From contig CAMRHE010000652.1 of NCBI GenBank assembly GCA_947044405.1, forward strand, positions 124,001-188,000: a DNA stretch of 64,000 nucleotides, read 5' to 3'. This DNA comes from Leptodactylus fallax (taxonomy: Eukaryota > Chordata > Amphibia > Anura > Leptodactylidae). The notes under the pieces are model-generated. The model searched no databases. It saw only the letters and a program-made list of their open reading frames with translations, and was not told the DNA's origin. Every line of letters starts with the position of its first letter. The stretch's first letter is position 1. Both the position numbers and the translations under genes were made by a program. Shown here piece by piece: positions 1 through 10,858 of the stretch.

Positions 1-14
1 TATATATATATATA

Positions 15-1663
15 CAGTCATATGAAAAAGTTTGGGCACCCCTATTAATCTTAATCATTTTTAGTTCTAAATATTTGGGTGTTTGCAACAGCCATTTCAA
101 TTTGATATATCTAATAACTGATGGACACAGTAATATTTCAGGATTGAAATGAGGTTTATTGTACTAACAGAAAATGTGCAATATGCATTAAACCAAAATT
201 TGACCGGTGCAAAAGTATGGGCACCTCAACAGAAAAGTGACATTAATATTTAGTAGATCCTCCTTTTGCAAAAATAACAGCCTCTAGTCGCTTCCTGTAG
301 CTTTTAATCAGTTCCTGGATCCTGGATGAAGGTATTTTTGACCATTCCTCTTTACAAAACAATTCCAGTTCAGTTAAGTTTGATGGTCGCCGAGCATGGA
401 CAGCCCGCTTCAAATTATCCCACAGATGTTCAATGATATTCAGGTCTGGGGACTGGGATGGCCATTCCAGAACATTGTAATTGTTCCTCTGCATGAATGC
501 CTGAGTAGATTTGGAGCTGTGTTTTGGATCATTGTCTTGCTGAAATATCCATCCCCGGCGTAACTTCAAATTCGTCACTGATTCTTGTACATTATTCTCA
601 AGAATCTGCTGATACTGAGTTGAATCCATGCGACCCTCAACTTTAACAAGATTCCCGGTGCCGGCATTGGCCACACAGCCCCAAAGCATGATGGAACCTC
701 CACCAAATTTTATAGTGGGTAGCAAGTGTTTTTCTTGGAATGCTGTGTTTTTTGGACGCCATGCATAACGCCTTTTTGTATGACCAAACAACTCAATCTT
801 TGTTTCATCAGTCCACAGGACCTTCTTCCAAAATGAAGCTGGCTTGTCCAAATGTGCTTTTGCATACCTCAGGCGACTCTGTTTGTGGCGTGCTTTCAGA
901 AACGGCTTCTTTCGCATCACTCTCCCATACAGCTTCTCCTTGTGCAAAGTGTGCTGTATTGTTGACCGATGCACAGTGACACCATCTGCAGCAAGATGAT
1001 GCTGCAGCTCTTTGGAGGTGGTCTGTGGATTGTCCTTGACTGTTCTCACCATTCTTCTTCTCTGCCTTTCTGATATTTTTCTTGGCCTGCCACTTCTGGG
1101 CTTAACAAGAACTGTCCCTGTGGTCTTCCATTTCCTTACTATGTTCCTCACAGTGGAAACTGACAGGTTAAATCTCTGAGACAACTTTTTGTATCCTTCC
1201 CCTGAACAACTATGTTGAACAATCTTTGTTTTCAGATCATTTGAGAGTTGTTTTGAGGAGCCCATGATGGCACTCTTCAGAGGAGATTCAAATAGGAGAA
1301 CAACTTGCAATTGGCCACCTTAAATACCTTTTCTCATGATTGGATACACCTGGCTATGAAGTTCAAAGCTCAGTGAGGTTACAAAACCAATTTTGTGCTT
1401 CAGTAAGTCAGTAAAAAGTAGTTAGGAGTATTCAAATCAATAAAATGATAAGGGTACACAAATTTTTGCACCGGTCAAATTTTGGTTTAATGCATATTGC
1501 ACATTTTCTGTTAGTAGAATAAACCTCATTTCAATCCTGAAATATTACTGTGTCCATCAGTTATTAGATATATCAAATTGAAATGGCTGTTGCAAACACC
1601 CAAATATTTAGAACTAAAAATGATTAAGATTAATAGGGGTGCCCAAACTTTTTCATATGACTG
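15..1663 (-). mobile_element. Tc1/mariner transposon, complete
   Basis: The element is bounded by inverted repeats of about 210 bp (15 to about 230 and about 1450 to 1663) and flanked by TA on both sides, the Tc1 target duplication. Each inverted repeat carries an outer motif AAGTTTGGGCACCCC and a related inner motif (AAGTATGGGCACCTC at about 213-227), which is the IR/DR arrangement of transposase binding sites in Tc1 elements such as Sleeping Beauty. The two ends are almost identical. It holds one uninterrupted transposase gene on the minus strand, so it could be autonomous. It sits in a TA microsatellite at the edge of another repeat (1675-1990). Confidence 0.95.
243..1265 (-). CDS. Tc1-like DD34E transposase, intact 340 aa
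   Basis: Cut-and-paste transposase that would bind the flanking inverted repeats and move the element into TA sites. The frame is open further upstream, but I start at the internal methionine (MGSSKQLSND) because this gives exactly 340 residues, the usual Tc1 length. In order: an N-terminal paired-like helix-turn-helix region (about residues 5-110) with a basic GRPRK segment near residue 60, then the catalytic domain. The triad is D153 (in LWTDETK), D244 (in QQDNDPKH) and E279 (in SPDLNIIEHLW), with 34 residues between the last two. A glycine-rich FGGGS segment lies between the two aspartates. No stop or frameshift is present. Activity is inferred, not shown. Confidence 0.95.
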   Translation of the reverse strand: MGSSKQLSNDLKTKIVQHSCSGEGYKKLSQRFNLSVSTVRNIVRKWKTTGTVLVKPRSGRPRKISERQRRRMVRTVKDNPQTTSKELQHHLAADGVTVHRSTIQHTLHKEKLYGRVMRKKPFLKARHKQSRLRYAKAHLDKPASFWKKVLWTDETKIELFGHTKRRYAWRPKNTAFQEKHLLPTIKFGGGSIMLWGCVANAGTGNLVKVEGRMDSTQYQQILENNVQESVTNLKLRRGWIFQQDNDPKHSSKSTQAFMQRNNYNVLEWPSQSPDLNIIEHLWDNLKRAVHARRPSNLTELELFCKEEWSKIPSSRIQELIKSYRKRLEAVIFAKGGSTKY

Positions 1664-1674
1664 TATATATATAT

Positions 1675-1990
1675 TGTCCCCTTTTTTTGGGTTCCCACAC
1701 ACTATGTTGCCACAGTTTTTTCGCCCCACATACATTGACAGAATTATTTTTTAGATATGGCTCTTAGAAAGCAGCAACCCTTTTTTTTTAAGTTTCTTTA
1801 TTCTGTAAAAGTTGTAAAAGATAAAATATAAAGGTATCTACATATTTGGTGTCACCATAATCGCACCGACATCATCGTAAAACATTATTTATGTCACATG
1901 GTAAATGGTGAAATTGTAGTTAACTATTACCAAGGACCAAAAAGGATCAATAATTTTCACCGTAAATGGCTAATAAATAAAATACAAATT
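1675..1990. repeat. Dispersed repeat, inverted copy at 56470-56756
   Basis: The stretch around 1731-1860 matches, in reverse complement, 56560-56700: shared words include TACATTGACAGAATTATTTT, GATATGGCTCTTAG and TTTGGTGTCACCATAATCGC. I see no coding potential and cannot assign a class. Each copy has been hit at its AT-rich edge, by the Tc1 element here and by a Gypsy LTR at 56757. Confidence 0.7.
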
Positions 1991-2320
1991 TTATTGATAT
2001 ACTTTAAAAATTCCCAGTTATAAAAGCTATATAAATAATATGGAATCACCACACACTACAACCCCAATAAACAATGTACATATGGGGAAACTAATTCACC
2101 AAGGAGACCATGTGTGGATAGAACTTTAGCATTAGGCGATATTGTTATAACACTTAATGTCCCCCATAATGTGCTTTGTCCACCCTAAGGATACAAACAC
2201 AGCCTCAAGTGGTATACTAAAGTTATATATCAATGTTCAAAACTTTTTCAACCACACTTGTGAGCTAAAGTCATTGGGCTGCTCTCAGAGCTGTAACTCA
2301 CCCCCTCCCTCTCAATCCCT
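1991..2320. other. AT-rich spacer, nothing recognised
   Basis: No convincing reading frame, repeat or RNA gene is seen. Confidence 0.5.
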
Positions 2321-2519
2321 TAGGCTAGGTTCACACTAGCGCCATGGTCTCCGTCATTTGGTTACACACTGAGACCGGCAGACCCCATTGACTGTAATAG
2401 GGTCCACCATTTCAAAATTCAAAGCAGAAGAGAACAATGTCCTCCGTGCAGAACTTTTTTCTCCACCGATTTTCAGCAGTTTTTGCAAGACCGGTGGAAA
2501 TGTGAACCCAGACTTAGCC
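2321..2519. repeat. MITE-like repeat with TAGGCTAGGTTCACACT end
   Basis: The left end TAGGCTAGGTTCACACT and the right end TGTGAACCCAGACTTAGCC are imperfect inverted repeats about 200 bp apart, with a middle containing GACCCCATTGACTGTAAT. Related sequences occur at 7171, 11003-11236, 12097, 22541 and 60210-60257. This is a short non-coding mobile family of unknown class. Confidence 0.65.
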
Positions 2520-2965
2520 GCCCTCTCCACCTCTCTGTGTCCTTAGCTAGTCTGACCATTAAACACTCAGCAGCCATCTTTAGACTCATTGTTTATGACT
2601 TTGAATATTTCCTTCCAGTGCTTTCCATGTTTCCACTATAGGGATGTGTCTATGTCTATTTCTCTCTCTCTATATATATATATATAAAATACACATATAT
2701 GGTGGATATGAGCAGATTTCAGGGAATTGCTTGCAGTGATGTTCCAGCTCTTGTCTTTCAGCATGGCCAGCTGTGGGGACATTGCTGTGATCCAGGAGTT
2801 CAGCAAGATTTGGCATCTTTAGTTGTTGCAAAGCTAAAGCTCTCAGCTTGTAAACTTTCTCTGCTCTTTGTAAAACTCTCATAGAAGTGTAATCTGCATG
2901 CTGGGAGTTGTAGTTTTACAGCAGATGCAATGGCAAAGGTTTCTGTCCCCAGATCTAACTGATAG
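2520..2965. other. Spacer with TA microsatellite and a GGGAGTTGTAG motif
   Basis: It contains a short TA tract near 2670-2690 and, at about 2900-2920, GCTGGGAGTTGTAGTTTTAC, whose complement resembles the ZNF143 site ACTACAACTCCCAGC. That motif recurs at 9610, 9680, 16545 and throughout the 143-bp array. No gene is seen. Confidence 0.4.
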
Positions 2966-3427
2966 CCAGGCTGGATCTCATGTCACTGTGGCTTGTACAT
3001 CCCTGATCGTACTGGTCTTATCACTGCACAGGCTGGTGCTCAAGTCACTGTGGCTTGTACATCCCTGATCGTACTGGTCTTATCACTGCACAGGCTGGTT
3101 CTCATGTCACTGCGGCTTGTACATCCCTGATCGTACTGGTCTTATCACTGCACAGGCTGGTTCTCAGGTCACTGTGGCTTGTACATCCCTGATCGTACTG
3201 GTCTTATCACTGCACAGGTTGGTTCTCAGGTCACTGTGGCTTGTACATCCCTGATCGTACTGGTCTTATCACTGCACAGGCTGGTTCTCAGGTCACTGTG
3301 GCTTGTACATCCCTGATCGTACTGGTCTTATCCCTGCACAGGCTGGTGCTCAGGTCACTGTGGCTTGTACATCCCTGATCGTACTGGTCTTATCGCTGCA
3401 CAGGTTGGTTTCCAGGTCACTGTGGCT
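2966..3427. repeat. 62-bp tandem repeat, about 7.4 copies
   Basis: The unit runs from AGGCTGGTTCTCAGGTCACT through GTACATCCCTGATCGTACTG to TCTTATCACTGCAC. Successive copies differ at only one to three positions, which points to recent homogenisation. Confidence 0.95.
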
Positions 3428-3669
3428 CATGTAACTATATACTATACTTATACAAGTTTGTATTTGTAATATCAACCAAGATTATTCTATTTTCTCATTA
3501 CAGTCACATCTTCAATAAAATATAAGTGTTGAAGAATCAGACGAATTGTCCTTGGAGTCAGAATTTCAGCCGTCATATGAAGAAATTTCCTTTTATAAAT
3601 ATATATTTTGCATATTTCCTGTCCAGTAAAGTCAATGTCACACATATAATATAATAACCTTTGTTTATT
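3428..3669. other. Spacer, nothing recognised
   Basis: AT-rich sequence without a supportable feature. Confidence 0.5.
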
Positions 3670-4850
3670 TCAAAACTGTTTTTATTGAGTACCACATAAA
3701 AAAGATACAGTAAACATTCATACATGCATGCGAAATCCCAAACAGAAATGTGAAATACAATACTCGAATTTAATTAATAAACGGGGATTGGAGAGAAAGA
3801 GGAGAGAACCGGGAGGAGCAGAGAGAGGTGTGAGAGTGGAGGATTGGAGGGGGGATGGGGGTTGCATGGCCAGAAATAACAGAGTGGCCAGACCAAGGAG
3901 GTGGGAGGGGGGGGTCAGAGGCATAGATGAATATTTAGGTGTAGATTGGGAGCAAGTATGAGCCAACGGTAGTCATTTCAGTATAAATAGTCAAGTGGGC
4001 AGGGAGGATGAATTTGCATGACTATTGCTCAAAGAGTGTCTGCTTAATCGATAATTACCCGCTCCCTCCTCGCAAGGCCAACAGATATCTGGAACTGAAG
4101 GGTAAATGTCATGTAGCCAAGCTGGAGTTTTACACCAGCGCATTAATAGCTTATAAGAGTTCTCCTGCGTTCGGACGCAGTGGGAAAAACCATGGGCACT
4201 GGTTAATAGTGGATTCTTTTCTTGAGGAGAAAGGATCGTCCCAGTTCCTCCTCCCATCGCAGCAGAAACCTAGGTGAGAAACTGGTATAATTTTGAGCAG
4301 ACACCTTTTAATTTCCGAATTTCCGGTGATTCTCTGAGAGGGACTCTAACCAGGAAAGGGTACCGTCAGGGGGGTGTTTCGCCAAATAGTTTTCACAAGT
4401 CCCTGATTTGCAAAAAGTCCCTGAGAACTAGGCCTGTTTTTTAAAGCAGCCAGGATGGGGTCGGTTGTATGTCTCTGTCGAAGAACGAAGACAGGGTGTG
4501 GTGGCACAATCTGCCATAGAAGGTAGGTTGAGCATATCGTGTGGGATGGATCAGGTAAGGCAATAGTGCTAGTGGTAGTGTAGCTCGTGCGGCTGAAAGA
4601 AGGGAATGGGTTTTCTGTAGGGTGTGCCATGTGGTCAACACACCACGTAGTACAAGGCCCGGATTTGGGGGTATTATGCCCCAGAGTGCAATCTTGTCCG
4701 ACAGAGTCAGGAGGGAGGTCTCTAATTGTGTAGCCAGGGAATCTGCAGGGTTTCGAGTGAGTAGGAGCCAGCGTTCTACTTGATAGGTATTATAGTAGGT
4801 GAAGAGGTCCGGTGCGGGCGGTTGGATGAGTAGTGAATGCTTAAAGGGAG
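3670..4850 (-). pseudogene. L1-like LINE remnant, 3' end of ORF2
   Basis: Minus-strand translation in shifting frames gives the C-terminal tail of an L1-type ORF2. At 4000-4250 it reads HGFSHCVRTQENSYKLL followed by a tryptophan-rich KTPAWLHDI segment and a Cys/His CWPCEEG motif. At 4440-4640 it reads TWHTLQKTHSLLS. Both match another minus-strand L1 copy at 49200-50700 (HGFSRCVRIQENSFKLL and TKTWHTLQ). Several frameshifts and stops break it, and the 5' part, including the RT and endonuclease domains, is absent. A neutral relic. Confidence 0.75.
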
Positions 4851-5424
4851 TCTATCATTCGCAAAACCACTTTTAAGCTAATGGCACATTGGAATGGCCT
4901 TTAAAAAGGCCATTCTTCTCCTACCTTTCCTTGTTTTCTTCTCCCAGCTGATTTCAAGATAATTCCTTTCTTCATGTATATAAATGAGCACCACGGAGCA
5001 CCCGGGGCGAGCACCCATCGCGTCATCTCTTCTCACCGCCCCATTGGCCATTGCGGTGACTCCTCTCTTTGTCTTCTTTCTTCTTACTTCTCTCTGGCAG
5101 CGAATTCTTGCGACTGCGCAATCGGCTCTGCCACGCTCTTATGACAGACCACCGAAAAATGGCAACCTGATTGCGCATGCTCAGTCGAGAGAATTAGCTG
5201 AGAACGAGAAGTAGTCACCAGCAGCAGCGGAAACATGTCTGCCACTACCACCACCAGTGCCACCCACACCCTGTTAGGTTCCCCTATGTCTGCCGTGGGC
5301 AGGCTTTTTGGATATTGGGCCTGAGCAACGGCTGGAATTGTTACTATCACTACAGCCACCACCCTCTTTATTTCATGTCATCCTGACCCGGTTGACAGGT
5401 CCTATCTGCAAAAGAATAATAATT
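4851..5424. other. Non-coding spacer, possible repeat
   Basis: The start (about 4850-4925) has the style of an interspersed repeat, with an inverted GGAATGGCC/GGCCATTC pair. I see no gene. Open frames here overlap on both strands and lack any family signature. Confidence 0.35.
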
Positions 5425-5668
5425 GGCAATGTCATTGTCTGGTTAGCACTGCAGCCTTGCAGCGCTGGAGTCCCGGGTTCGAATCCGGCCAAGGATAACA
5501 TCAACAAGGAGTTTGTATGTTCTTCCCGTGTTCGCATGGGTTTACTCTGGGTACTCTGGTTTCCTCCCGCACTCCAAAGACATACTGATAGGGACAGTGA
5601 CCACAATGCAGACATAAAGTGCTGTGGAATATGATGGCACTATATAAGTAAGCATAAAATAAAAAAAT
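5425..5668 (+). repeat. tRNA-derived SINE
   Basis: Pol III promoter boxes are visible: A-box-like TGGTTAGCACTG at 5441 and B box GGTTCGAATCC at about 5477. The SINE body follows (GGAGTTTGTATGTTCTTCCC, then GGTTTCCTCCCGCACTCC) and the tail GGAATATGATGGCACTATAT. The 5' tRNA end is truncated. The same tail occurs inverted at 16365-16545. Confidence 0.85.
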
Positions 5669-6700
5669 TGTCTTCACCGATTTCTTTTGAATCCTCATGG
5701 CCATGGGTTTTCTGCACCCCCTCATAAATTCCACATCCAGATTTCCAGATGATGCCATTACCCTACCCACTTTTTCCTAACACCTCATCATGGCCATGCA
5801 CATCCCCAGAATTTCCACCTCCAGATAGCCCCATAGCTCTCCTACCAGCAGTAGTGCCACACCCATAACTACAACTACCTTCACCACCAACAGCCAACTT
5901 GACTTTCTCCTCTGCTCGCACACAATGGTGACTGTTCTCATCCAGCTCATCAGGCCGTAAGCCTGCTCTGACTAGGAGAAATAGATTGCTCAGCAGGTAC
6001 CACATCACTAACAGGAATCTGTGTCGGTGAAGAATCTGAAGGAGACACGGTTGACAGCCCAGAAAGGCCCTACAGTTTATTTACATGAAATGTAAGAAGA
6101 GGAGGAGGAGAAGGATTACACAGAAGCCTGACTCAAGATCACTCTCGGATGTATTATCCTCCTTTGACAGCTAAATAATCAAAAACTTCGTCTTCATTCT
6201 AAGGAAGTACAACAATCCTGCAGCTACTGGCGGTGCCACCAAAACTAGAAGCAGTGTTGCTCTTGCCACCCACAAGTGTTTCCTCCTCCCCCTCCTTTAG
6301 TCACACCCCGTCACACTGTGTATAGTCACCAAAATGTTACAAAACGTTTTTTTACTAACAAGATTGCCTTATTTGTATAAAAAATATGTTTAAAGAATGT
6401 GTAGAGATGAAATTGCTGTATTGCAACAAGTGTCAGAAAAAAGTTAGATTATTGGCAATAAAAGGGTGAACTGTCTGTTGAAGCACTGCAGCAGAAACAG
6501 AGATTCACCTAGTCACTATGTCTATGAACCTATGCCTGTGTAATTGTTTGATTCTCTAAGTTCTCCTAGTGCTATAACTACTATGATGCAGTGAGAGAGG
6601 TCACACACCTGTTTGCATGTCCACCATTACAGTAACTAAAGGCCGTGAACAGATGCACAAGCTGTTTATAAACTATATGACATCAGCACTGTAAGGTCCA
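5669..6700. other. Spacer, nothing recognised
   Basis: Short open frames on both strands have no family signature. No clear repeat or RNA gene was found. Confidence 0.4.
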
Positions 6701-6889
6701 CCTACCACTGTCTATTGGTGTCATCATGTGATGTGTGAGTCACTGCACAAACAACATTGTCTGTTCTGTATTTCCTGGTCAAACACATGGCAGTGGCCAT
6801 TTTCTCGTAACGCATTTTTGTTAAAAACCAAACAATTTGGTATATTTGGAACAAACCTGGATCGTTACAAACCGATTCGCCCATCTCTG
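6701..6889. repeat. Dispersed repeat ending TTCGCCCATCTCT
   Basis: It matches 41880-42110 and 54040-54180. Shared parts are a GTGATGTGTGAGTCACTGCA block, an ATTTTCTCGTA block and the end ATTCGCCCATCTCT. The TTCGCTCATCTCTA end also occurs at 31990 and, in weaker form, at 33180 and 60435, so it is probably a transposon terminus. Confidence 0.6.
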
Positions 6890-7272
6890 TTTTATCCATG
6901 ACCGATCCATTTGGCATGGTTATTCTTTTTATGCCTCCGTGAAAAACAAGTGAAACACGAATAACAGACGGATGACGCCCGTGTATTGTCTATTTTATTT
7001 TTTCATGGACACAAAGAATAACACCAATAAATCTGCCCCTATAGATCCATGAAAATCCTGAACACACAGATGTGTGGAGTCTATTCTTCACAGACCCACA
7101 AATAGGATCATCCCGGACATCACACTTTCAGAAATGCAGATATGTGAATAAGGCCTTAGTGTGAAACAACCCTTAGGCTAAATTCACATTTGTGCTGGGC
7201 TCTCCATTGTTGGGGTGCACTGGGGCTCTCAAACACTGACACCAGCAGACCCCATAGACAATAATCTCCACC
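6890..7272. other. Spacer with partial TAGGCTAAATTCACATT repeat
   Basis: At 7171 a fragment of the TAGGCTAGGTTCACACT family begins. The rest shows nothing I can name. Confidence 0.4.
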
Positions 7273-8160
7273 CAGTGGCATAACTAAAGTCTTCTGGGCC
7301 CCGTTGCAAACTTTTGCCCGGGGCCCCCTGCCTAGAGCGAATTCTTGATAGTGGTGGTTACAGGTACTGCAGCGATATTTCTGATACTTAAAAGGGATAC
7401 AGATTTAGTAGCCACAACTGTAGTTATCAAGAATGTGAGCAGCACAACGCCGGCATGTAAACAATACCGGGACAGTATTATGCGCTCCACAGCAGCCCCC
7501 AGACAGCATTATGCGCTCCACAGCAGCCCCCACACAGTATTATGCGCTCCACAGCAGCCTCCCCACAGCATTATGCGCTCCACATCGGCCTCCCACACAG
7601 CATTATGCGCTCCACAGCAGCCACCACACAGTATTATCCGCTCCACAGTGGCCCCCAGACAGCATTATGTGCTCCACAGTGGCCTCCCACACAGCATTAT
7701 GCGCTCCACAGCAGCCCCCACAAAGTATTATGAGCTCCCAAGAGCCCACCCCTCCTAGAGCCGGTGCTAATATTATACTTTGGGGCCTCCTCAGACCCCA
7801 GAGTATAATAAGTAGAGGCCCAGGAAAAGTGATTAAAAATAACAAACACTTATACTCATCTTACCTCACCCCTCTTGCTCCTTCCGACTGACATCTTCCT
7901 GCATCCTCTTCTGTCTGGCGATTGAGGTCCTGCGCTCCAGACGTCAATGCTGGGGCCTGTGATTGGGCCTCGACGGTCATGTGGGGCGCAATGACATCAT
8001 TACTCCGGCGCGCCCCATGTGACCGCTGAGGCCAATCACAGGCCCCAGCAGTGAGGTGTAGCTCCTGGTATGGTTTATAAGCCGGAAGCCACACTGCTTA
8101 CTTGCTGTAGAAAGTGCCGCAGCGGATGTAAGTACTGCAGCACTGCCCCATACACATCAA
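7273..8160. mobile_element. hAT-type non-autonomous element E4 (right end missing)
   Basis: The left terminus CAGTGGCATAACTAAAG matches the inverted right terminus of E5 (TAGTTACGCCACTG at 40807-40820). Inside are nine units of a 31-bp minisatellite (7476-7743) and then a palindromic module (about 7765-8160). The module starts with the hairpin TATTATACTTTGGGGCC / CAGACCCCAGAGTATAATA, has a core with TGACATCA (about 7992), and has splice-donor-like sites facing outward (GTAAGA on minus near 7866, GTAAGT on plus at 8128). I could not find a matching right terminus. Confidence 0.65.
7476..7743. repeat. 31-bp minisatellite, 9 units (in E4)
   Basis: The unit is built on CAGCATTATGCGCTCCACAG plus CAGCCCCCACA. 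It belongs to the same family as the arrays at 15355-15715, 40658-40735, 45427-45762 and 53040-53165, all inside hAT-type elements. It yields several overlapping spurious open frames. Confidence 0.9.
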
Positions 8161-9567
8161 TAGCCTGTGCTGTAGTATCAAAAACTAGTCACCTATCTTT
8201 GGCGGTCTGGTGCCAGCCACGCACCGTGCTGGAAAGGACCCAGTAACATCACTCACATACACCACCAGGTCCTTTCTTATGGCTGCCGAGACCACTGATT
8301 GGCCTTAGCAGTCGTGTGCGGTGCAGGACTTCTGGCGGTGAAGGCATGGCATGTACCAGAATGAAGACTTACCACTAGATCCCCGACCAAAACAGGCAGG
8401 TACGTAAACACTGTTTGCTCTTTAAAACCTTCTATGGCATACCCCTTTAAATGGAAAGCTTTTTTAAGACTTTTAGGTGATGTTTTTAAGCCCCTAGGCC
8501 TAAAATAGCTGGTCACTTCCTGTCTCCTATAGACACAATGGTCTGGAGCAGACTAGACATGCTCTGTGACTTGTGCAGAGGGCATTGTGTACAAAGGGGG
8601 AGTAGACTAGATGTGACATCACCTATTATGACTACCGGATTCTGTGTTTTATCCACATATACATGAAAGAAATGATAATCAGTGTGCTGTAAGTGAGGTG
8701 ACTGCTGCAAAGAAATCTCCTACAGAAAACATTAAGTATCAGCTAGTATTGGCCTAGTGGCCAGAATCAGAACTGCAGGATTTTTAGGAATTTTTTAAAA
8801 CACAGATAACATGGATTTTTTTTTTTTTTTTAAATCTCACCAAACATTCTTTAAAAATATATGTTTAACCTAAAACTTGATTCACAAAATAGGTCATTTT
8901 CTGGCGACTCATTCCCTTTAAGAAAATCATTTATTTATAAAAACGCACTAGACTAAAGGACTTATAAATTGGCTAACTTAGGGATGCTGCCATAGCCGCA
9001 CGCTGCTATTCTGAGTGACCAATTTATTACAGCCTTAGTTAACCTGTTTCTTACCACTGAACAGATGCCGTAATCGATTAACGTCATTTAACATCGGCGT
9101 GTAGCAGTTCAATGACACTGATCGATTACAGCCTCGCTAATCTGTTGCCTGCCATTGGTGAGGAACAGGTTAACAGATGTTGTAATAAATTAAAGGCACC
9201 GTGAATAGCAATGTGCGGCATAAGCAGCATTCCAAGGCCGCTCTCCTCACGTCAGACCCAGAATCTTAGCCTGAATTTGCATTTCTCTCTGAGGCAGGAG
9301 GTGTGTACAATACTGGTTTCTTTATATGGAATTCTGCAAGGAGTAACTGTAAAATAGCACAATAAATAACCCCAAGTGAACATAACATAGGAGATGCAGG
9401 GACAGCGGACTGCAAATCCACGTTATGAAGCAGCTAAATAGATCCCTGATACAGAATAAAGATAAACTAGAGCACAATCAGGAAAGCTGATGTCTGACTA
9501 GCATCCCATCATCAATAACACAAGCAGCTAGTCAGAAGTAGACAGACTCTCCTTACACACTCTATGA
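8161..9567. other. Spacer, nothing recognised
   Basis: It contains a poly-T tract at about 8818-8831. No gene or confidently bounded repeat is seen. Confidence 0.4.
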
Positions 9568-9710
9568 CAGGAGTCAGCAACCTTTGGCACTCCAGCTGCT
9601 GTGAAACTACAACTCCCAATATGCTCCATTCACTTCCATGAGAGTTCCATAAACAGCAGAGCAAGTATGCATGCAGGGAGTTGTAGTTTTACAACAGCTG
9701 GCGTGCCACA
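9568..9710. repeat. hAT-like MITE with ACTACAACTCCCA arms
   Basis: It begins CAGGAGTCAGCAACCTTTGG, close to the terminus of E1 and E2 (CAGGGGTCGGCAACC), and is palindromic. AACTACAACTCCCA at about 9605 is mirrored by GGGAGTTGTAGTTTTAC at about 9678, and the end is CAGCTGGCGTGCCACAG. Both arms contain a ZNF143-like core. Confidence 0.6.
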
Positions 9711-10145
9711 GAAGCTGCAGATTCTTCTCTGTGTAATGCACAGGCAGGGAAAGCAGTGTGTAGACATGCAGAGGCTGAGAAGAGAGACCGGCCCCTCCCA
9801 TTTTCCCAGCTTAAGCCCTCTAGTTTCTAAAGACAGACTTTCCCTATTAAGAGGGAATGAACAGCAAATGAGCAAGATGGGAGACACTAAGCGGCAGTGA
9901 GAGAGGATTTTCAGGAAAAAAAAAAGAAACATTTATAAATAAAGCACTGTACATTTTAGTGATACAGTAATGAGACAAAGTTGTCTAAAAAGTTAAAAGG
10001 CTTCAGTTGTGAATAGGCCCTTGTAAGAATTAGATTAAAAAAATGATTGGATTTAAATAACAAAAAAAGAAAAATATCATCATATTATGACACGGCTTCT
10101 CTCCTGAGTGAATTTCCCCAAAAATGTAATTCCGAATAAAACATT

Positions 10146-10858
10146 TCAGGGAAAGGGCTTCTCTCCTGTGTGAATTCTCCGATGTTTCTCAAAAGAATCT
10201 TTACGCACAAAACATTTCCCACATTCCACACATGAGAATCTCTTCTCCTCCGTGTGAGTTCTCAGATGGTCCACAAGAGCCGATTTCTGACTAAAACATT
10301 TCCAACATTCAGGACATGAAAATGGCTTCTCCCCTGTGTGAGTTCTCCGATGATTATCCAGACCTGATTTTTTACTGAAGCGTTTTCCACATTCTGAACA
10401 TGAAAAGGGCTTCTCCCCCGTGTGAGTTCTCAGATGTTCCATAAGATTTGATCTCTGACAAAAACATTTCCCACATTCAGGACACAAAAATGGCTTCTCC
10501 TTCGTGTGAGTTCTCAGGTGATTACCAAAAGATGATTTATGGGTAAAACATTTTCCACATTCTGAGCAGGAAAAAGGCCTCTCCCCTGTGTGAGTTTTTA
10601 GATGTTCCGTAAGAATCGATTTCCGACTAAAACACTTCCCGCACTCTGAACACTCATACGGTCTTTCATCTCTGTGGATTCTCTCGTGCATGGAAAGATT
10701 AGATTTTTTTGTAAACTGTTTCCCACATACAGAACATGAAAAAATTTTCGTCAGTCTACAGCCAGTCCTTTCTATGCCAATCCATGACTGATTGTTTTCT
10801 ACTTCATAATACGGTGATAAAAGGAGGTGTCCAGGGGGGACTCTCATCCAATCTTCAC
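10146..10858 (-). CDS. KRAB zinc-finger gene, last exon: seven C2H2 fingers
   Basis: A Krueppel-type DNA-binding exon. It opens with the linker typical of frog zinc-finger genes ([19 protein letters not shown]) and then has seven complete CX2CX12HX3H fingers joined by TGEKP-type linkers; finger 6 has W in place of G (CWKC). An eighth finger collapses: the frame ends in GEKPFP plus a stop, and KCF..IHSGEKP can be read from 10140 down to 10095 in another frame. The acceptor expected before GGTGAAGATTGG reads TG rather than AG (10860-10859). The next AG (10854-10853) would skip six bases and keep the frame. It belongs with exons at 13.17-14.68 kb. It is probably a nuclear transcriptional regulator, if expressed. 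Confidence 0.85.

Noticed and set aside
740..979. 79-residue plus-strand frame inside Tc1
   Set aside because: Shadow of the transposase on the other strand.
5425..5500. Possible tRNA gene (A and B boxes present)
   Set aside because: The acceptor stem is absent and the SINE body follows; it is a tRNA-derived SINE.
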